A program made the position numbers and the translations under genes. Shown in pieces: positions 37,944 to 50,600 of a stretch of 64,000 bases of DNA. The DNA lies in contig CATNEN010000031.1 of NCBI GenBank assembly GCA_950097015.1, forward strand, positions 2,730,001 to 2,794,000, in the 5' to 3' direction. The DNA is from Macrostomum hystrix (lineage: Eukaryota > Platyhelminthes > Macrostomidae). Numbering within the stretch: position 1 is the first letter of the stretch; each line of letters opens with the position of its first letter. The notes below the pieces were generated by a model. That model was given only the letters and a program-made list of their open reading frames with translations. It did no database searches and had not been told where the DNA came from.

Positions 37944-38260
37944 ATATATTTTATTCAGGTAAATAACAAACAGTATGCGAATTTTTCTATCGATTTACTT
38001 GATTAATTTTAGCGTAAACCGCAAAAATAGCGTAATGTACATTGCATGACGATGGGAAAGGCAGGGAATATGTACTGTGATTGCTGTTTCTTCAATTCAG
38101 TGCATGCTCAAATTGTGCTACTCAAAGTAGCAATATTGTTTGAAAATAGTTTTTTATTATTTCTGAAATAACAAGACGGTTTTATAATAATGATTTTAAT
38201 AAATGATACTTCTCAATAAAAAAGTCTAAAGGTTTCAGCCCGTAGTGTCAGCTGGTGACC

Positions 38261-41200
38261 TCAGTCAGAGGGTCTGACCTCCCATGGGATGCTTCCGTCA
38301 GTGTTAAGGATCTAAAATTTTCAACGTAAGACCAGCAGATTTGATTCACGGGATTGCAGGGAATCCCACTGAGGGAATTGTGTAGAGATTGCAGAGAATC
38401 CCACTGAGGGAATCGGGTAGGGATTGCAGGGAATCCCACTGAGGGAATTGGGTAGGGATTGCAGGGAATCCCATTGGGGGAATTGAGTAGGGATTGCAGA
38501 GAATCCCACTGAGGGAATCGGGTAGGGATTGCAGGGAATCCCACTGAGGGAATTGGGTAGGGATTGCAGGTAATCCCATTGAGGGAATTGAGTAGGGATT
38601 ACAGAGAATCCCACTGAGGGAATCGGGTAGGGATTGCAGGGAATCCCACTGAGGGAATTGGGTAGGGATTACAGAGAATCCCACTGAGGGAATCGGGTAG
38701 GGATTGCAGAGAATCCCACTGAGGGAATCGGGTAGGGATTGCAGGGAATCCCACTGAGGGAATTGTGTAGAGATTGCAGATAATCCTATTGAGGGAATTG
38801 AGTAGGGATTGCAGAGAATCCCACTGAGGGAATTGGGTAGGGATTGCAGAGAATCCCACTGAGGGAATTGGGTAGGGATTGCAGAGAATCCCACTGAGGG
38901 AATTGGGTAGGGATTGCAGAGAATCCCACTGAGGAAATTGGGTAGGGATTGCAGAGAATCCCACTGAGGGAATTGGGTAGGGATTGCAGAGAATCCCATT
39001 GAAGGATTGGAACTCACGCAAGCCACCAGTGGACCGCCGCAGCCCAGGCGGATTCGCTCAGAGGTTGCCGGCGAGTGCAGCTGAAAGTTTTCCACATTAG
39101 CGCTTGGCTGCGACGGCAGTCGGGCCGCCAGCACCGCCTGTCTGATGGCGGTGAGCACCGAAGCGGCCAGGTTTAAGGGCGGCTCGCCGACTGCCTTGGA
39201 CGAGTGAACAGCCTTGGGGTGTTCGCACCGGCTGCCGCGAAGCAGGCGGACGTTCAGCACCTCCGGGATGTCGGAGAAGCCGGGCAGCTTGTAGGCACCG
39301 GGCCCGCGTGTCAGCAGGCGACCGTCTGGTGAGCAGCGCAGCTCCTCCAATGTGAAAAGGCCGCAGCCTTGCATGAAGGCGCCCTCCACCTGGCCAATGT
39401 CTACGGCGGGGTTGAGACTGGCGCCGAGGTCCATGACGATGTCGCAGCGGCGCAGCACGTGATCCCCGGTCAGGGCGTCGATTTCGACCTCCGAGCAGGC
39501 GGCGCCGTAGGTGAAGTAGATCGCAGAGTCACCGTGGCTGCTGCGCCGGTCCAAGTCCTCCATGCCCGGGTTGAAGCAGAAGCCATTGGCCGATAGGCTG
39601 ACACCGGCCAGGTAGGCGGCCTTGACCCAGGCCTCCCAGGTGCCGCCGCGGTTGGCATCGACAAACGGTGCCAGACGCCGGCGCAGTTCCAGACATGCAT
39701 TGGCAACCGCCGGGGCGTTAATATCGGTTGTTATGGACGCCGCTGAGGCCGTTGTATTGGGCACCTGTGTTGCGTTAAATTATAGATTTATCGGACAGAA
39801 TTTTAGCAAGCAAATAGCTCGAGAGAGTCTCACCTTGTCTGTAGACGTCTCAGAAATGTACAGCCGCTCAATGGGAAGGTTCAACGCCCTGGCGGCCACC
39901 TGGAGCAGCTTGGTGTGAACGCCCTGGCCCATCTCGACGCCGCCGTGGCAGATCAGCACTGAGCCGTCCAGGTAAATGTTGACGGTTGCTCCGCTTTGCA
40001 TCGGCGATCTGCTGCCCATGCCGATGCCGTACGCGATGGGACACAGGGCGAGGCCGCGCTTCTTGTGCTGGCTGGCCCGGTTGAATGCCTCGAGCTCGCG
40101 CAGGCGGTCGAGATAGTCGGAGGCGGCAATGCACTCCTGCCAGCAGCGCCACAGGTTGTCACTCTTCACCGGCGATCCGTTTAGCGTGGTCTCGCCGGCG
40201 CGGAACAAGTTCACCTCCCTGATCCGATGCTGCTGCATGCCGATGGACTCAGCCAGGTGCGATAGGGCAGTCTCGACTATGGCGCAGGCCTGAGGCGTGC
40301 CGAAAGCGCGGAAGGCCGTGTTGGACGCCAGGCTGGTGCGGCAGAGGCGGATCTCGACGCTGGCGCTGGCAATCCGGTAGGTCTCCAGACAGGCGCGCAG
40401 CATGCGGGCGGCCACGAACTCGGACATGTCCAGGGTGCAGCCGGCGTTCATCAGGATAAGCAGCCGAAGGCCAGTCAGTCGGCCGTCCGCTCCAGCCGCC
40501 AGCTTGTAGCGCGCCTTGACAGGGTGCCGGCCGCCGGACACCACCATGTCGTCCCAGCGATCCAGCACCGCCAGCACAGGTCGGCCGAACTTCAGCGCAG
40601 CCACCGCGGCCGGAGTTGCCAGCATACTCGGCCGCGTCTCTTTGCCACCAAAGCCGCCGCCTACGCGCCGCGTCTTCACAACGATGCGATGTCTGGCAAG
40701 GCCTGTGACCTTCGATAGGTCACACTGCAGGCCGCTGGGGTTCTGGGTGGATGCGTTCACCAGCAGCTCCGAGCAGCCGTCCTTGGGCTGCACCAGGACA
40801 GAGAACGGCTCAAAGTAGAAGTGCTCCTGGCCTCCGATTCTCATCTCACCCTCAACGCTGTGCTCAGCCTCGGCAAAAGCAGCGTCGACGTCGCCAGCAA
40901 CCAGCCGCTTGCAGTTGGCCTCCGGATAGAAACTGCCGGCTGCCTCCGCATCGGAGAGGCTGACCAGCGTCGGGACAGTCGCCGGGCTGTACTCTACGCG
41001 AACGAGTCGGGCAGCTCGCCGAGCAATCGCCCGGTCTGTGGCCAGAACTGCAGCCAGGAACTGGCCGGCAAAGATCACATCAGGGCTGGCGAACACGCGC
41101 TCGTCCAGGTACTCACCACCGTACGAATTGCTGCCAGTCACGTCGCCACTGTCCACTGTGCCAACGACACCGTCCAGCGCGAGAGCCTCCGTGAAGTCCA

Positions 41201-43775
41201 CGGCACGGACGGTCCCGGTGGCTCGGTCACTCATCACCGGTGCGAGGAACAGCTCGCCAACTGTCGGCTCAGCGTCGTCCAAGTACATCGCCTCGCCTGT
41301 CACCTGAGTGATCGCGCCGGTGTGCGCCACTGGTCGCCCAACCAGGTCTTCGATTGGCTGCTCAGCTGGCACCGAATCGAATACCTGAGTCGACGATGTC
41401 GGACGTCTTGAAATTTCGTCCACAGCGGACGCGTCGAATGGCAGGCCAACGTCGCGGCAGACGCGGTGATAGAAGCGGAATAGCATCGAGCAGGCCAAGG
41501 TGGTCCGATATGCGGCCTGCCCGCCCGGGGCGTCCCACGGCACTGCGGCCTCCGTCATCAGCTGGCGCAGCGCGGCCTGCAGAGCGTCGCCGTCCGACCA
41601 TCGACGTCCGATCATCGCGGCGGAGGTCTGGCGCGCCACCAAAACAGTTGGCGCCAGGCCGCCGAAGCAGAATCGTGCGGCGGTCACCCGGTCACTATCG
41701 GGTCCGAGGTCAACCAGCATCGCGGAGTTCACAATGGCGATGTCGTCCTCCTTGCGTCTGGCCTGCTTGAAGGCGTAGCAGTGCTGCCTCTCCGAGCAGA
41801 AAGGTATCTTAAGGCAGCGAAGGACCTCGTCTGGTTGAACCGCGGTTCGCCGGTAACAAACAAAGAAGTCGGAATCGGCTGGCAATGTGCGCTCACCACC
41901 TGCATGGTTTAACAAGATGCACCTGTACTCCACGGGGAGTTCCCTAGTCATTTAGGTTTGGGCTCGAGTCGCGAATAATGAATTAAGGTCACTGAGGTGG
42001 TCAAGGCCTATTCAAACAGTCCTGAGGTGGTCGAGACCAACACAAACAGTCCGGAGGTGGTCGAAACCAACCCAAACAGTCCTGAGGTGGTCGAGACCAA
42101 CTTAAACAGTCCTGAGGTGGTCGAGACCAACACAAACAGTCCTGAGGTGGTCGAGACCAATCCAAACAGTCCTGAGGTGGTCGAGAACAGTCGATCCAAA
42201 CCAACCTACCAACCCAAAACAACCTACCAACCCAAACCAACCTACCAACCCAAACCAACCTACCAACCCAAACAGTCCTGAGGTGGTCGAGACCAACCCA
42301 AACAGTCCTGAGGTGGTCGAGACCAACCCAAACAGTCCTGAGGTGGTCGAGACCAACCCAAACAGTCCTGAGGTGGTCGAGACCAACCCAAACAGTCCTG
42401 AGGTGGTCGAGACCAACCCAAACAGTCCTGATATGACGGTGAAAACCCGAATGTTCATGCATGCATAGTAGAGTTTCCACTTACGCACAGAAGCCAGTGT
42501 TAGCTCTGCACCCAGGGCCACAAGTAGTGGAATCAAGTCCGAAATCGGACTAGCCGTCATCAGGTTGCCGCCGATCGCCTGAAACAGAGGAGACCCAAAA
42601 TGCTGAATCACAGTTTCGTAACGGAATGTGCTATATTAAGAGGCCTGAGCTCCGCCTTACCGCCACATTCCTGATCTGCGGCCCAGCGAACTGGTTCAGC
42701 ATGTCCAGAAGGGCGCGGCAGCCACGCTTTCGATGCTCCTCTAGCGAGCCGCCAATGCCTTCCTGACTGTCGGAGCACAGACGCCGGCACAGCTGCATGA
42801 GCTGGGTCAGGCTGACACTGGCTCCGACAACAAGGCCGGTGGGTGTTACCTCCAGTGTCAGCAGCTCCGGCAGGTTGGCTATGTAGATCAGATGCGAGTA
42901 GCTGGCCCCCTTCTGCTTGGTTTCTATGCCTGGAGTTGAGCGAAGCGCATGCTGGATTGTCGAATAAGTATTGAGACCTTCAAGATTGCAACTTTCTGGA
43001 TTGCAACTTTCTGGATTGCAACTTTCTGGATTGCAATTTTCTGGATTGCAATTTTCTGGATTGCAACTTTCTGGATTGCAACTTTCTGGATTGCAACTTT
43101 CTGGATTGCAACTTTCTGGATTGCAACTTTCTGGATTGCAACTTTCTGGATTGCAACTTTCTGGATTGCAACTTTCTGGATTGCAACTTTCTGGATTGCA
43201 ACTTTCTGGATTGCAACTTTCTAGACTGCAACATTCTAGATTTTAACCTTCTATATTTCAGCCTTCTAGATTTCAACCTTCTAGATTTTAAACTTCTGGA
43301 TTATTTCTTTGCCCTTTTTTGACTAAATAGACAGCTAGACCAATCCACAAGCAGTCTCACCGATTTCACTATTGCCAACCAATAGCTTGGCCTTGGGCAA
43401 CTCAGCTTTTAGCTCCAGCAAGCGCGCCAGGCTGGTTGGCCTGTACCACGTGACTCGATCCGACGTGAATCGCAACTCGCTCGCATCATATTGTGTAGTT
43501 AGCTAGAATGATTTTTAGAAAAAAAAACATTGTTTAAAAAATGTCACTCTGCTCAAACATAAAACTATCAGTAGATTTGCCCTGACTGACCCGCAGCTCG
43601 CTTGGAAACACCGGCTCCTGACTAGGATCGTAGGGTTCTAGATCCTCCATGTTGAACAGCGACATCTGAGTCCTTCCAACCATGCTCGCGTCCATGCAGC
43701 AGCCAGAGGAGCCGCCGCAGCCGCCGCCTCCGCCGCCACGGCAGCACAAAGTCCGCAGTCCGTCTAGAATGGGCC

Positions 43776-43809
<34 letters not shown>

Positions 43810-44910
43810 GCTGGCTAGCAGCTCAGTCTCTTTGGGCTTGGGCTGGGACTGCAGCAGGCTGTAGGCAGACATGAGCACGCCAGGTGTGCAGAAGCCGCAC
43901 TGGGAGCCGTGCGCCCGAGCCAGGCGCTCTTGGACGGCGTGCAGCGCACCGCTGCGCCCGATGCCCTCGATGGTGGTGACGGAAGCGCCGTGCACCGAGC
44001 AGACGGGCGCCAAGCAGGCATTCACGGCCAGGTGTTTGGCTGAGCCCGACTGCCGGTCCCATCGGGACACCATCACGGTGCAGGCGCCGCAGCCGCCCTC
44101 GCCGCAAGCCAGCTTTGTGCCAGTAAGGAGCACTAGGGAGGGGCGATTAATGTACGTTTGATAGCTGTGACAAGCCCTGATGTACGATGTACATCTAAGA
44201 TTCTGGGGTTCTGGAGCACGTTGTGAGGCGCCCGAGTCAATGTAAATTTAAGACGAAATGTTTTTGCTTGTGGCTGTTGTTGGGAGATGCCACAAGTCTA
44301 CGTATTTTTAAGATCGAAGCTTATGTAGCAGGTTGTCAGGCGCCACGAGTCAATGTACATTTAGGAGCGGAGAGTTTTGTAGCAGGTTGTGAGGCGCCCC
44401 CAGTCAATGTACATTTAGGAGCGGAGGGTTGTGTAGCAGGTTGTGAGGCGCCCCCAGTCAATGTACATTTAGGAGCGGAGGGTTGTGTAGCAGGTTGTGA
44501 GGCGCCCCGAGTCAATGTACATTTAGGATCGGAGGGTTGTGTAGCAGGTTGTGAGGCGCCCCGAGTCAATGTACATCTGATATCGGAGAGTTGCGGAGTG
44601 AAAGCATTCTGTCTTACGCTTTCGACGCAGATAGGAGATTAGTGTCTCTTCGGGGTCCGGTGAAAGCTCCACAATCTGAAATATTGTTTTAATACATATA
44701 GTCAGGGCCACTTGAACACACAGAGCGTATCTGATCCTTTTAAATATTAAATAATCTCACTTTAGATTATCTTAAATAATCTAAAATGCCTATCTCAACG
44801 ACTTGGCCTAAAACAAGAAAGGTGAAGTCGCGACACAAGAAACGTGATACATTTCGTTTTTAATTAACTACCTTTCGCTGATTGACGTAGAATACTAAAG
44901 AAGTCTCCAT
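38261..44910 (-). CDS. XDH: Xanthine dehydrogenase, complete, nine exons, 1335 residues
   Basis: Exons: 44910-44872, 44675-44618, 44132-43591, 43502-43361, 42929-42661, 42578-42485, 41899-39834, 39764-39018, 38311-38261; all phases fit and 4008 nt gives 1335 residues (human 1333). The enzyme oxidises hypoxanthine and xanthine to urate with NAD. Visible in order: [13 protein letters not shown]; first 2Fe-2S cluster (CGEGGCGAC); second cluster ([16 protein letters not shown]); a Gly/Cys-rich linker; FAD domain ([22 protein letters not shown]) with the Tyr in FFVCYRRT and KEDDIA retained, favouring dehydrogenase over aldehyde oxidase; molybdopterin domains with STQN (Gln767 equivalent), GGFGGKETR (Glu802), AARML (Arg880), [12 protein letters not shown] (Phe914), MGQG, and SKAVGEPP (Glu1261). 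Oddities: bovine Phe1009-Thr1010 is Met-Gly here, and FRGFGGPQ is FRAFGTPQ. The last exon ends IPWEVRPSD, like KPWSVRV in mammals. Confidence 0.96.
38345..39005. repeat. 35-bp minisatellite in XDH intron 8, about 19 copies
   Basis: Unit contains CCACTGAGGGAATTGGGTAG and GGATTGCAGAGAATC. It starts within about 10 bases of the exon 8 donor. All three minus-strand frames stay open through the array, so exon 8 reads on into it without a stop. Confidence 0.96.
41985..42430. repeat. 30-bp minisatellite in XDH intron 6, about 12 copies, with an inserted 15-bp array
   Basis: Unit contains CAGTCCTGAGGTGGTCGAGA and CCAACCCAAA. Around 42195-42270 it is interrupted by four copies of a 15-bp unit CCAACCTACCAACCC-like, derived from the unit's own CCAACCCAAA part. 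Confidence 0.95.
42982..43290. repeat. 15-bp minisatellite GGATTGCAACTTTCT in XDH intron 4, about 18 copies
   Basis: Near-perfect centre, with a degenerate right end (AGATTTCAACCTTCT). Frames across it are artefacts. Confidence 0.96.
44225..44585. repeat. 54-bp minisatellite in XDH intron 2, about 6 copies
   Basis: Unit contains GTTGTGAGGCGCCCCGAGTC, AATGTACATTTAGGAGCGGA and TTGTGTAGCA. Copies differ by CCCAG/CCGAG and single bases; the outer ones are partial. Confidence 0.93.
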
Positions 44911-45289
44911 CCAAAGGCTCTGATATTTGAAGTTCGATTTTTGCTGTTGTTTTATGATATTTGGCAAAGTACAGATTGAACAGACAAAAACCGTTTAAGT
45001 TGGTCGACGATACGTTTAAATTAGTTTTCATTGCGTGTAGATTTCTTATCTTTCAAGTGCTGACACATTTTCTTAGCCAATAAAATTTGAGGCCTGGTAC
45101 TCGTAGATAAATCTCTGCTAGAGTGTGTGCCAACTTTCGTTTTTATGATTTGTTTGGTGCACCGTGAGACAGTTTGTAAACTTGCACCTGTTACTGCTTA
45201 CAATCAAGTGCAAGCAGTTAAAAATACTGCAATCTTATGATTGCACTTAAAAATTAATTTTAAAGCGCCAGCGATTATGTAGCTGGCGC
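44911..45289. promoter_or_regulatory. Presumed XDH upstream region
   Basis: AT-rich sequence directly upstream of the XDH ATG at 44910. No TATA box or factor site can be assigned with confidence; the call rests on position only. Confidence 0.25.
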
Positions 45290-45895
45290 TTAAATAAGTA
45301 AACTGGCTCTTCAATTAGTAAACTGGCACTTCAATTAGTAAACTGGCACTTCAATTACTAAACTGGCACTTCAATTAGTAAAGTGGCACTTCAATTAGTA
45401 AACTGGCACTTCAATTACTAAACTGGCACTTCAATTAGTAAACTGGCTCTTCAATTAGTAAACTGGCACTTCTATTACTAAACTGGCACTTCAATTAGTA
45501 AACTGGCACTTCAATTAGTAAACTGGGACTTCAATTACTAAACTGGCACTTCAATTAGTAAACTGGCACTTCAATCAGTAAACTGGCACTTCAATTAGTA
45601 AACTGGCATTTCAATTACTAAACTGGCACTTCAATTAGTAAACTGGCACTTCAATTAGTAAACTGGCACTTCAATTACTAAACTGGCACTTCAAATAGTA
45701 AAGTGGCACTTCAATTAGAAAACTGGCACTTCAATTAGTCAACTGGCACTTCAATTAGTAAACTGGCACTTCAATTACTAAACTGGCACTTCAATTAGTA
45801 AACTGGTGCCTGAATTAGTAAACTGGCACTTTAATTAGGAAACTGGCGCCTGAATTAGTATGGTGGCACTTCAATTAGTAATCGGGCACTTCGAT
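45290..45895. repeat. 20-bp minisatellite AACTGGCACTTCAATTAGTA, about 30 copies
   Basis: In the spacer between XDH and the dynein gene. TTAGTA and TTACTA variants alternate in a roughly three-unit rhythm; divergent copies sit at the right edge. Confidence 0.96.
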
Positions 45896-46339
45896 TATGA
45901 ACATTTGTTACATTCTTTATTCATTTATTGCTGCCATCCCAGCAGCTAATTTTCAATTAGATTCCAAATGCACTGAACTTGCAAATAAAATTTCGCAGCT
46001 CTCTCTCTGTGCCCCTCAATCAGTCGCTAAATTATCAGCAGTTTATCGGTGCTGTTTACTCTAGATCAGAAATACAGGCTAGTATATAGCGCGGTGTAAT
46101 GCAGAGAAAAGTTAAGGCACCACCATATCAGAGACTTCCTGCCGATTCCGATACGAGTATCATGTGACACATTCCAGCCGAAAGATTTCAAAAAGCCAAT
46201 GTCAGCCAATTAGAAAATTCCTGTGCAATTTTTATCTTGTCTATTTGAAGCTGTCACTTTTAGTCAAGCATTTTGCAAGCATTTTGCTATTATTTCGATA
46301 AACCGACGCGACTATGCGGTCTGTGATCTGATAAAATGT

Positions 46340-47110
46340 AGATTATCTGAGATCTAGATGATCTGGGAACTATATGATCTGAGATCTAGATGATCTGGGA
46401 TCTAGATGAATAGAGATCTAGATGATCTGGGATCTAGATGATCTGGGATCTAGATGATCTGGGATCTAGATGAATAGAGATCTAGATGATCTGGGATCTA
46501 GATGAGTAGAGATCTAGATGATCTGGGATCTAGATGAGTAGAGATCTAGATTATCTGAGATCTAGATGATCTGGGAACTATATGATCTGAGATCTAGATG
46601 ATCTGGGATCTAGATGATCTGGGATCTAGATGATCTGGGATCTAGATGATCTGGGATCTAGATGATCTGGGATCTAGATGATCTGAGATCTAGATGATCT
46701 GGGATCTAGATGAATAGAGATCTAGATGATCTGGGATCTAGATGATCTGGGATCTAGATGAATAGAGATCTAGATGATCTGGGATCTAGATGATCTGGGA
46801 TCTAGATGATCTGGGATCTAGATGATCTGGGATCTAGATGATCTGGGATCTAGATGATCTGGGATCTAGATGATCTGAGATCTAGATGATCTGGGATCTA
46901 GATGAATAGAGATCTAGATGATCTGGGATCTAGATGATCTGGGATCTAGATGATCTGGGATCTAGATGATCTGGGATCTAGATGATCTGGGATCTAGATG
47001 ATCTGGGATCTAGATGATCTGGGATCTAGATGATCTGGGATCTAGATGATCTGGGATCTACATGAATAGAGATCTACATGAATAGAGATCTAGATGAATA
47101 GATCTGATAT
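46340..47110. repeat. 16-bp palindrome-rich minisatellite GATCTAGATGATCTGG, about 48 copies
   Basis: The unit includes GATCTAGAT, and junction variants create the perfect palindrome GATCTAGATC-like sites. A GAATAGA variant block recurs irregularly. The array lies between the XDH start and the dynein 3' end. Confidence 0.95.
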
Positions 47111-47654
47111 CTAGCTATAGCTGTAGAATTTGTTAGAACGAGTATTTAAACTTGTACTCAAAAACAAAGAATAAAACCTAGTTTATAGTTTTCAGTGAAG
47201 TTAAACAAAAACTTTCAATATCACAATCGTAGGTTTATTTTAACAAGGAAAAAAATATTTTTTCGTGAACCAAACTTATCTAAAATCATTTAACTCAGTA
47301 CGAGCCAGAATTTAGTCTTGTAGCAAAATTAACTTTCACAATAAGGATTTCGCATTTTTATCTATTCAACTTAAAGCCTTTTCATAAATGTGTTTTGTTG
47401 CTTGTTGATATATAAAAATCAATAGGTTGTTTAGAATTGTTACTGTCGAGTACACTTCTTTTGTAGATTTTCATAATGGAAATTATCTTTGAGCTCAAAT
47501 TTGGTCAACAAGCAACACGATCTCGAGCAGTTCAATCACGCCAGGCGTAGCGCGTATGATATACTGATATTCTAATCTGTAAGGAATAACTTTGGAAAAA
47601 TAGGGGAGAGTGCAAAACAGTGCAGTTAAAAGTCACACCAGAGAGTCGACGCAC

Positions 47655-50600
47655 TCAGTCGTCCAGTTGGCAGAGCAGGGCGCAGCCGCGCTTCACCCAG
47701 TGCGACGGCTTCTCGTTGCAATTGAGCAGTATCGGCAGCACGAAGTTGGTGCTGTGACCCGTGGTCGACAGGACACCGCGCCGCTCTGAGGTCTTGTACA
47801 CCGGGCAGGTGTACCTGTTGGACTTCTCGTCAATCTCGTTGCGCTTCATTGGCCGGAGCCAAATTACTGGCACGTGATCGTACAGTATCTTCGGCAGCTG
47901 CTCGCCCAGGCAGTTCCTGTGGATTTTTTGTTAAAATAGAACTTTCCAAAGAGCCACTATGGGAGTAGAAATGGAAACCACGTTTCTTAGAAAATGTTTA
48001 GGAGGCTGGTTTTCACCGAAAAATACACACAGATCCAAAGCTCGTCTTTTGATGTTTTAAATCATGATTCTTGTAAAGTCTACTGGCGAGTAGAAAGTGA
48101 AGAATGTGAAGAATCACGTGATAGTCACTTCGTCCAATAGCGACGACCTTAGAAAAGGAAACTGTTCAGAAACAAGAGACAAACAAAGACTACGTTCTAT
48201 TTAGAAGGTATTCAGTCTGATCTTTGGTTGCTCACCTGTCCCGATCCCACCTGGCGCCGTCCAAGTACAGGCCGATGACGTAGGCGCCATCCTTCGGCGC
48301 GGTTGACATGCTGTCCACAGCCAGCACCTGGAAGTCGAAGCCCAGCAGGTCGATGGGGATGGTGTACTTCCTGGCGTAGTTCTGCGTCACGCCAGTCAGG
48401 AAGGCCTGCGTGAAGAAGAAGCCGGAGATCCAGAACACGGGAGGCTTGTCTTCGTCGTACCATTTCTGCAGGAATTTCAGCCGCTCGAGCAGGTCGTTGA
48501 TGTAGCTGCCCAGCGGCTTCAGGCTGGGATAGGAGTTGCGCATCCAGAGTGCCGGCACCCTGCCCACCGCCAGGCTGCCACCGAGGGCCTCGAGATCCGC
48601 GTTCATCACCACCAGGCCCTTGATGGCCTTCTCCAGCGACTGCAGCGAGGAGCGGACGGTGCCGACCAGCTTGTTGAAGCGCTCCATCTCCTGGGTGAGC
48701 ACGGTGTTCATGCTCTCAGTGTAGACAACCGGGAACTTCCGGATGGCGGCCTCGAGGTCGAAATTCTTTGGCAGCTTCTTCAGAATGTCGCTGGCGATCT
48801 CGTTCAGGTAGGAGTCGCTCTGGCCGGACTTGCTGGTGCCGGCCTGGCCCAGGGTCAGCAGCACGGAGTCGAACAGGCCGCGAGTGTCCTGCAGCTCCCG
48901 GCTGATGTCCACGTTTTCGTGCATGCCGAACACCTCCGGGTGCTGGTAGGCCGGCAGCTTCTTGATGAACTCCAAATAGTCGGCGTACTCCATCTTGTTG
49001 GGGATGTAGTAGGCGCCGGACGGGCTCAGCTTGAACTTCTGCTCGGTGACAACGCCGGGATTATAGAAGTCAGCCAGGATGGTCATGAGGCAGCGCCTGT
49101 CTCTGTCGTCGGTGACTCGGCCGCCGTAGTTACACTCGCCAGTCAGGTAGGTGATGGCGTCGTACGGCACCTGCTCGTACTCGTTCACGAACATGCGCAG
49201 CTGGCGCACCGAGATGCTTAAGTCGGAGTCGTTGAAGCCGTAGGGGATGTTCCAGCCCATCGGGCCGAACTTGCGTCGCTCCTGCACCAGGGCGTGGAAG
49301 AAGCACAGGCTGTAGAGCAGCTTCTCGAATGTGGCCTCCTTGCCTGGGCAGCCGTTGAAGAAGGACGGATCCGAGATGGGATCATTCAGGTAGGACTGCA
49401 GCAGATTCTGGCGCAGGCCGGTGGGCGGCTCGTTGGTCATCTTGACGCCGTTCTGCAGCACCGTCACTGGAAACTTGGCGCTGGGGTAGCTGGTCAGCCA
49501 CAAGCGGAAGTCCTGGTGCGTGGTCTCCTTGGCCAGCCACTCCTCACAGATCTTCTCCAGCTCGCCCATCCAGCTAACGGCCAGGTGGCAGTTCTGCAGC
49601 ATAATCCAGCTGCCGTCCTCCATGGCCTTCTCGATCTTCCTGGCCGCGATGGGTCCCTGGCCCTGGCCCAGCGAGATCGAGTCGAACTTGTTCCCGCTGA
49701 AGCCCATGTCGTCGACAAACTTCAGCAAGGCCATGGTCGGGTCGGCACCCGGCGACAGCACAAAGATCAGCGGCACATCGCGGCGCGAGTCCTGATAGGA
49801 GCGGCTCAGATCAAACGGTGGCGGCTCCACAAACTTCGGGCCGAGCTTCTCCTTGACGTACTGTGTCACCATCGGGATGATCTTGTCCGGCCGGATGCAG
49901 CGGACCACAATGATCCGCTTGAACTCGTCCAGTTTCGTCTGCCAAGGGTCCGGCAGCGGGGCCTCGTGCGGATCCTTGCTCTCGTAGAACTGCTTCCAGT
50001 CCGAGATGTGGTCGCAGAAGTGCTGCCTGCATTTTTGAGGGGGCATTGTCAAGCGCCGGTAGTCTATTGGTCAGTCGAAAGACATTTTTCCCACGTCAGT
50101 CTCCTATTCTGAAGGCCATTTTGAACCAATATCCGATTCTGGAGATTGTCCCGCACCAATGTGCAATTCTGGATATTGTCCCGCACCAATGTCCAATTCT
50201 GGAGGTTGTCCTGCAATGGGGATCAAATAGACCGCAGCAGCGCATCTCACCTGAAGCCCTTAAACGCTGAAAGGTCGGACAGGCGGCAGATCTCGTCCCA
50301 GCTCTTGTCGGACAGCCATGACGGGTCCGGGTTGGCGAGCTTGTTCTCCAGGCCCACGCCGCCAGTCAGGAGGAACAGCAGCTCGGTTTCGTCCAATTCT
50401 CCGCGAGCGCTAAAATCGTGATCCGATTTTTTTAAATTGGTGCTTAAATTGTTTGTTTTAGTGTGCAGATAAATTCAAATTTCTAATAGCACGACATTTA
50501 AAATCGTGATAGAACTGCACTATTTCAATTGAACTTATTGAATTTGGTGAATAACATCAACAAATCTACATAGTATTTGTTTTTAAAACATATAACAACA

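Noticed and set aside
42001-42611. Frames with NSPEVVETN or [10 protein letters not shown] repeats
   Set aside because: Part of the 30-bp array inside XDH intron 6, whose flanking exons splice in perfect phase.
49294-50112. Plus-strand frame of 272 codons opposite the dynein exon
   Set aside because: Shadow of a GC-rich exon on the other strand; no motifs, and the minus frame is clearly dynein. The same holds for 57895-58599 and other plus frames over dynein, XDH and the SR/dsRBD gene.
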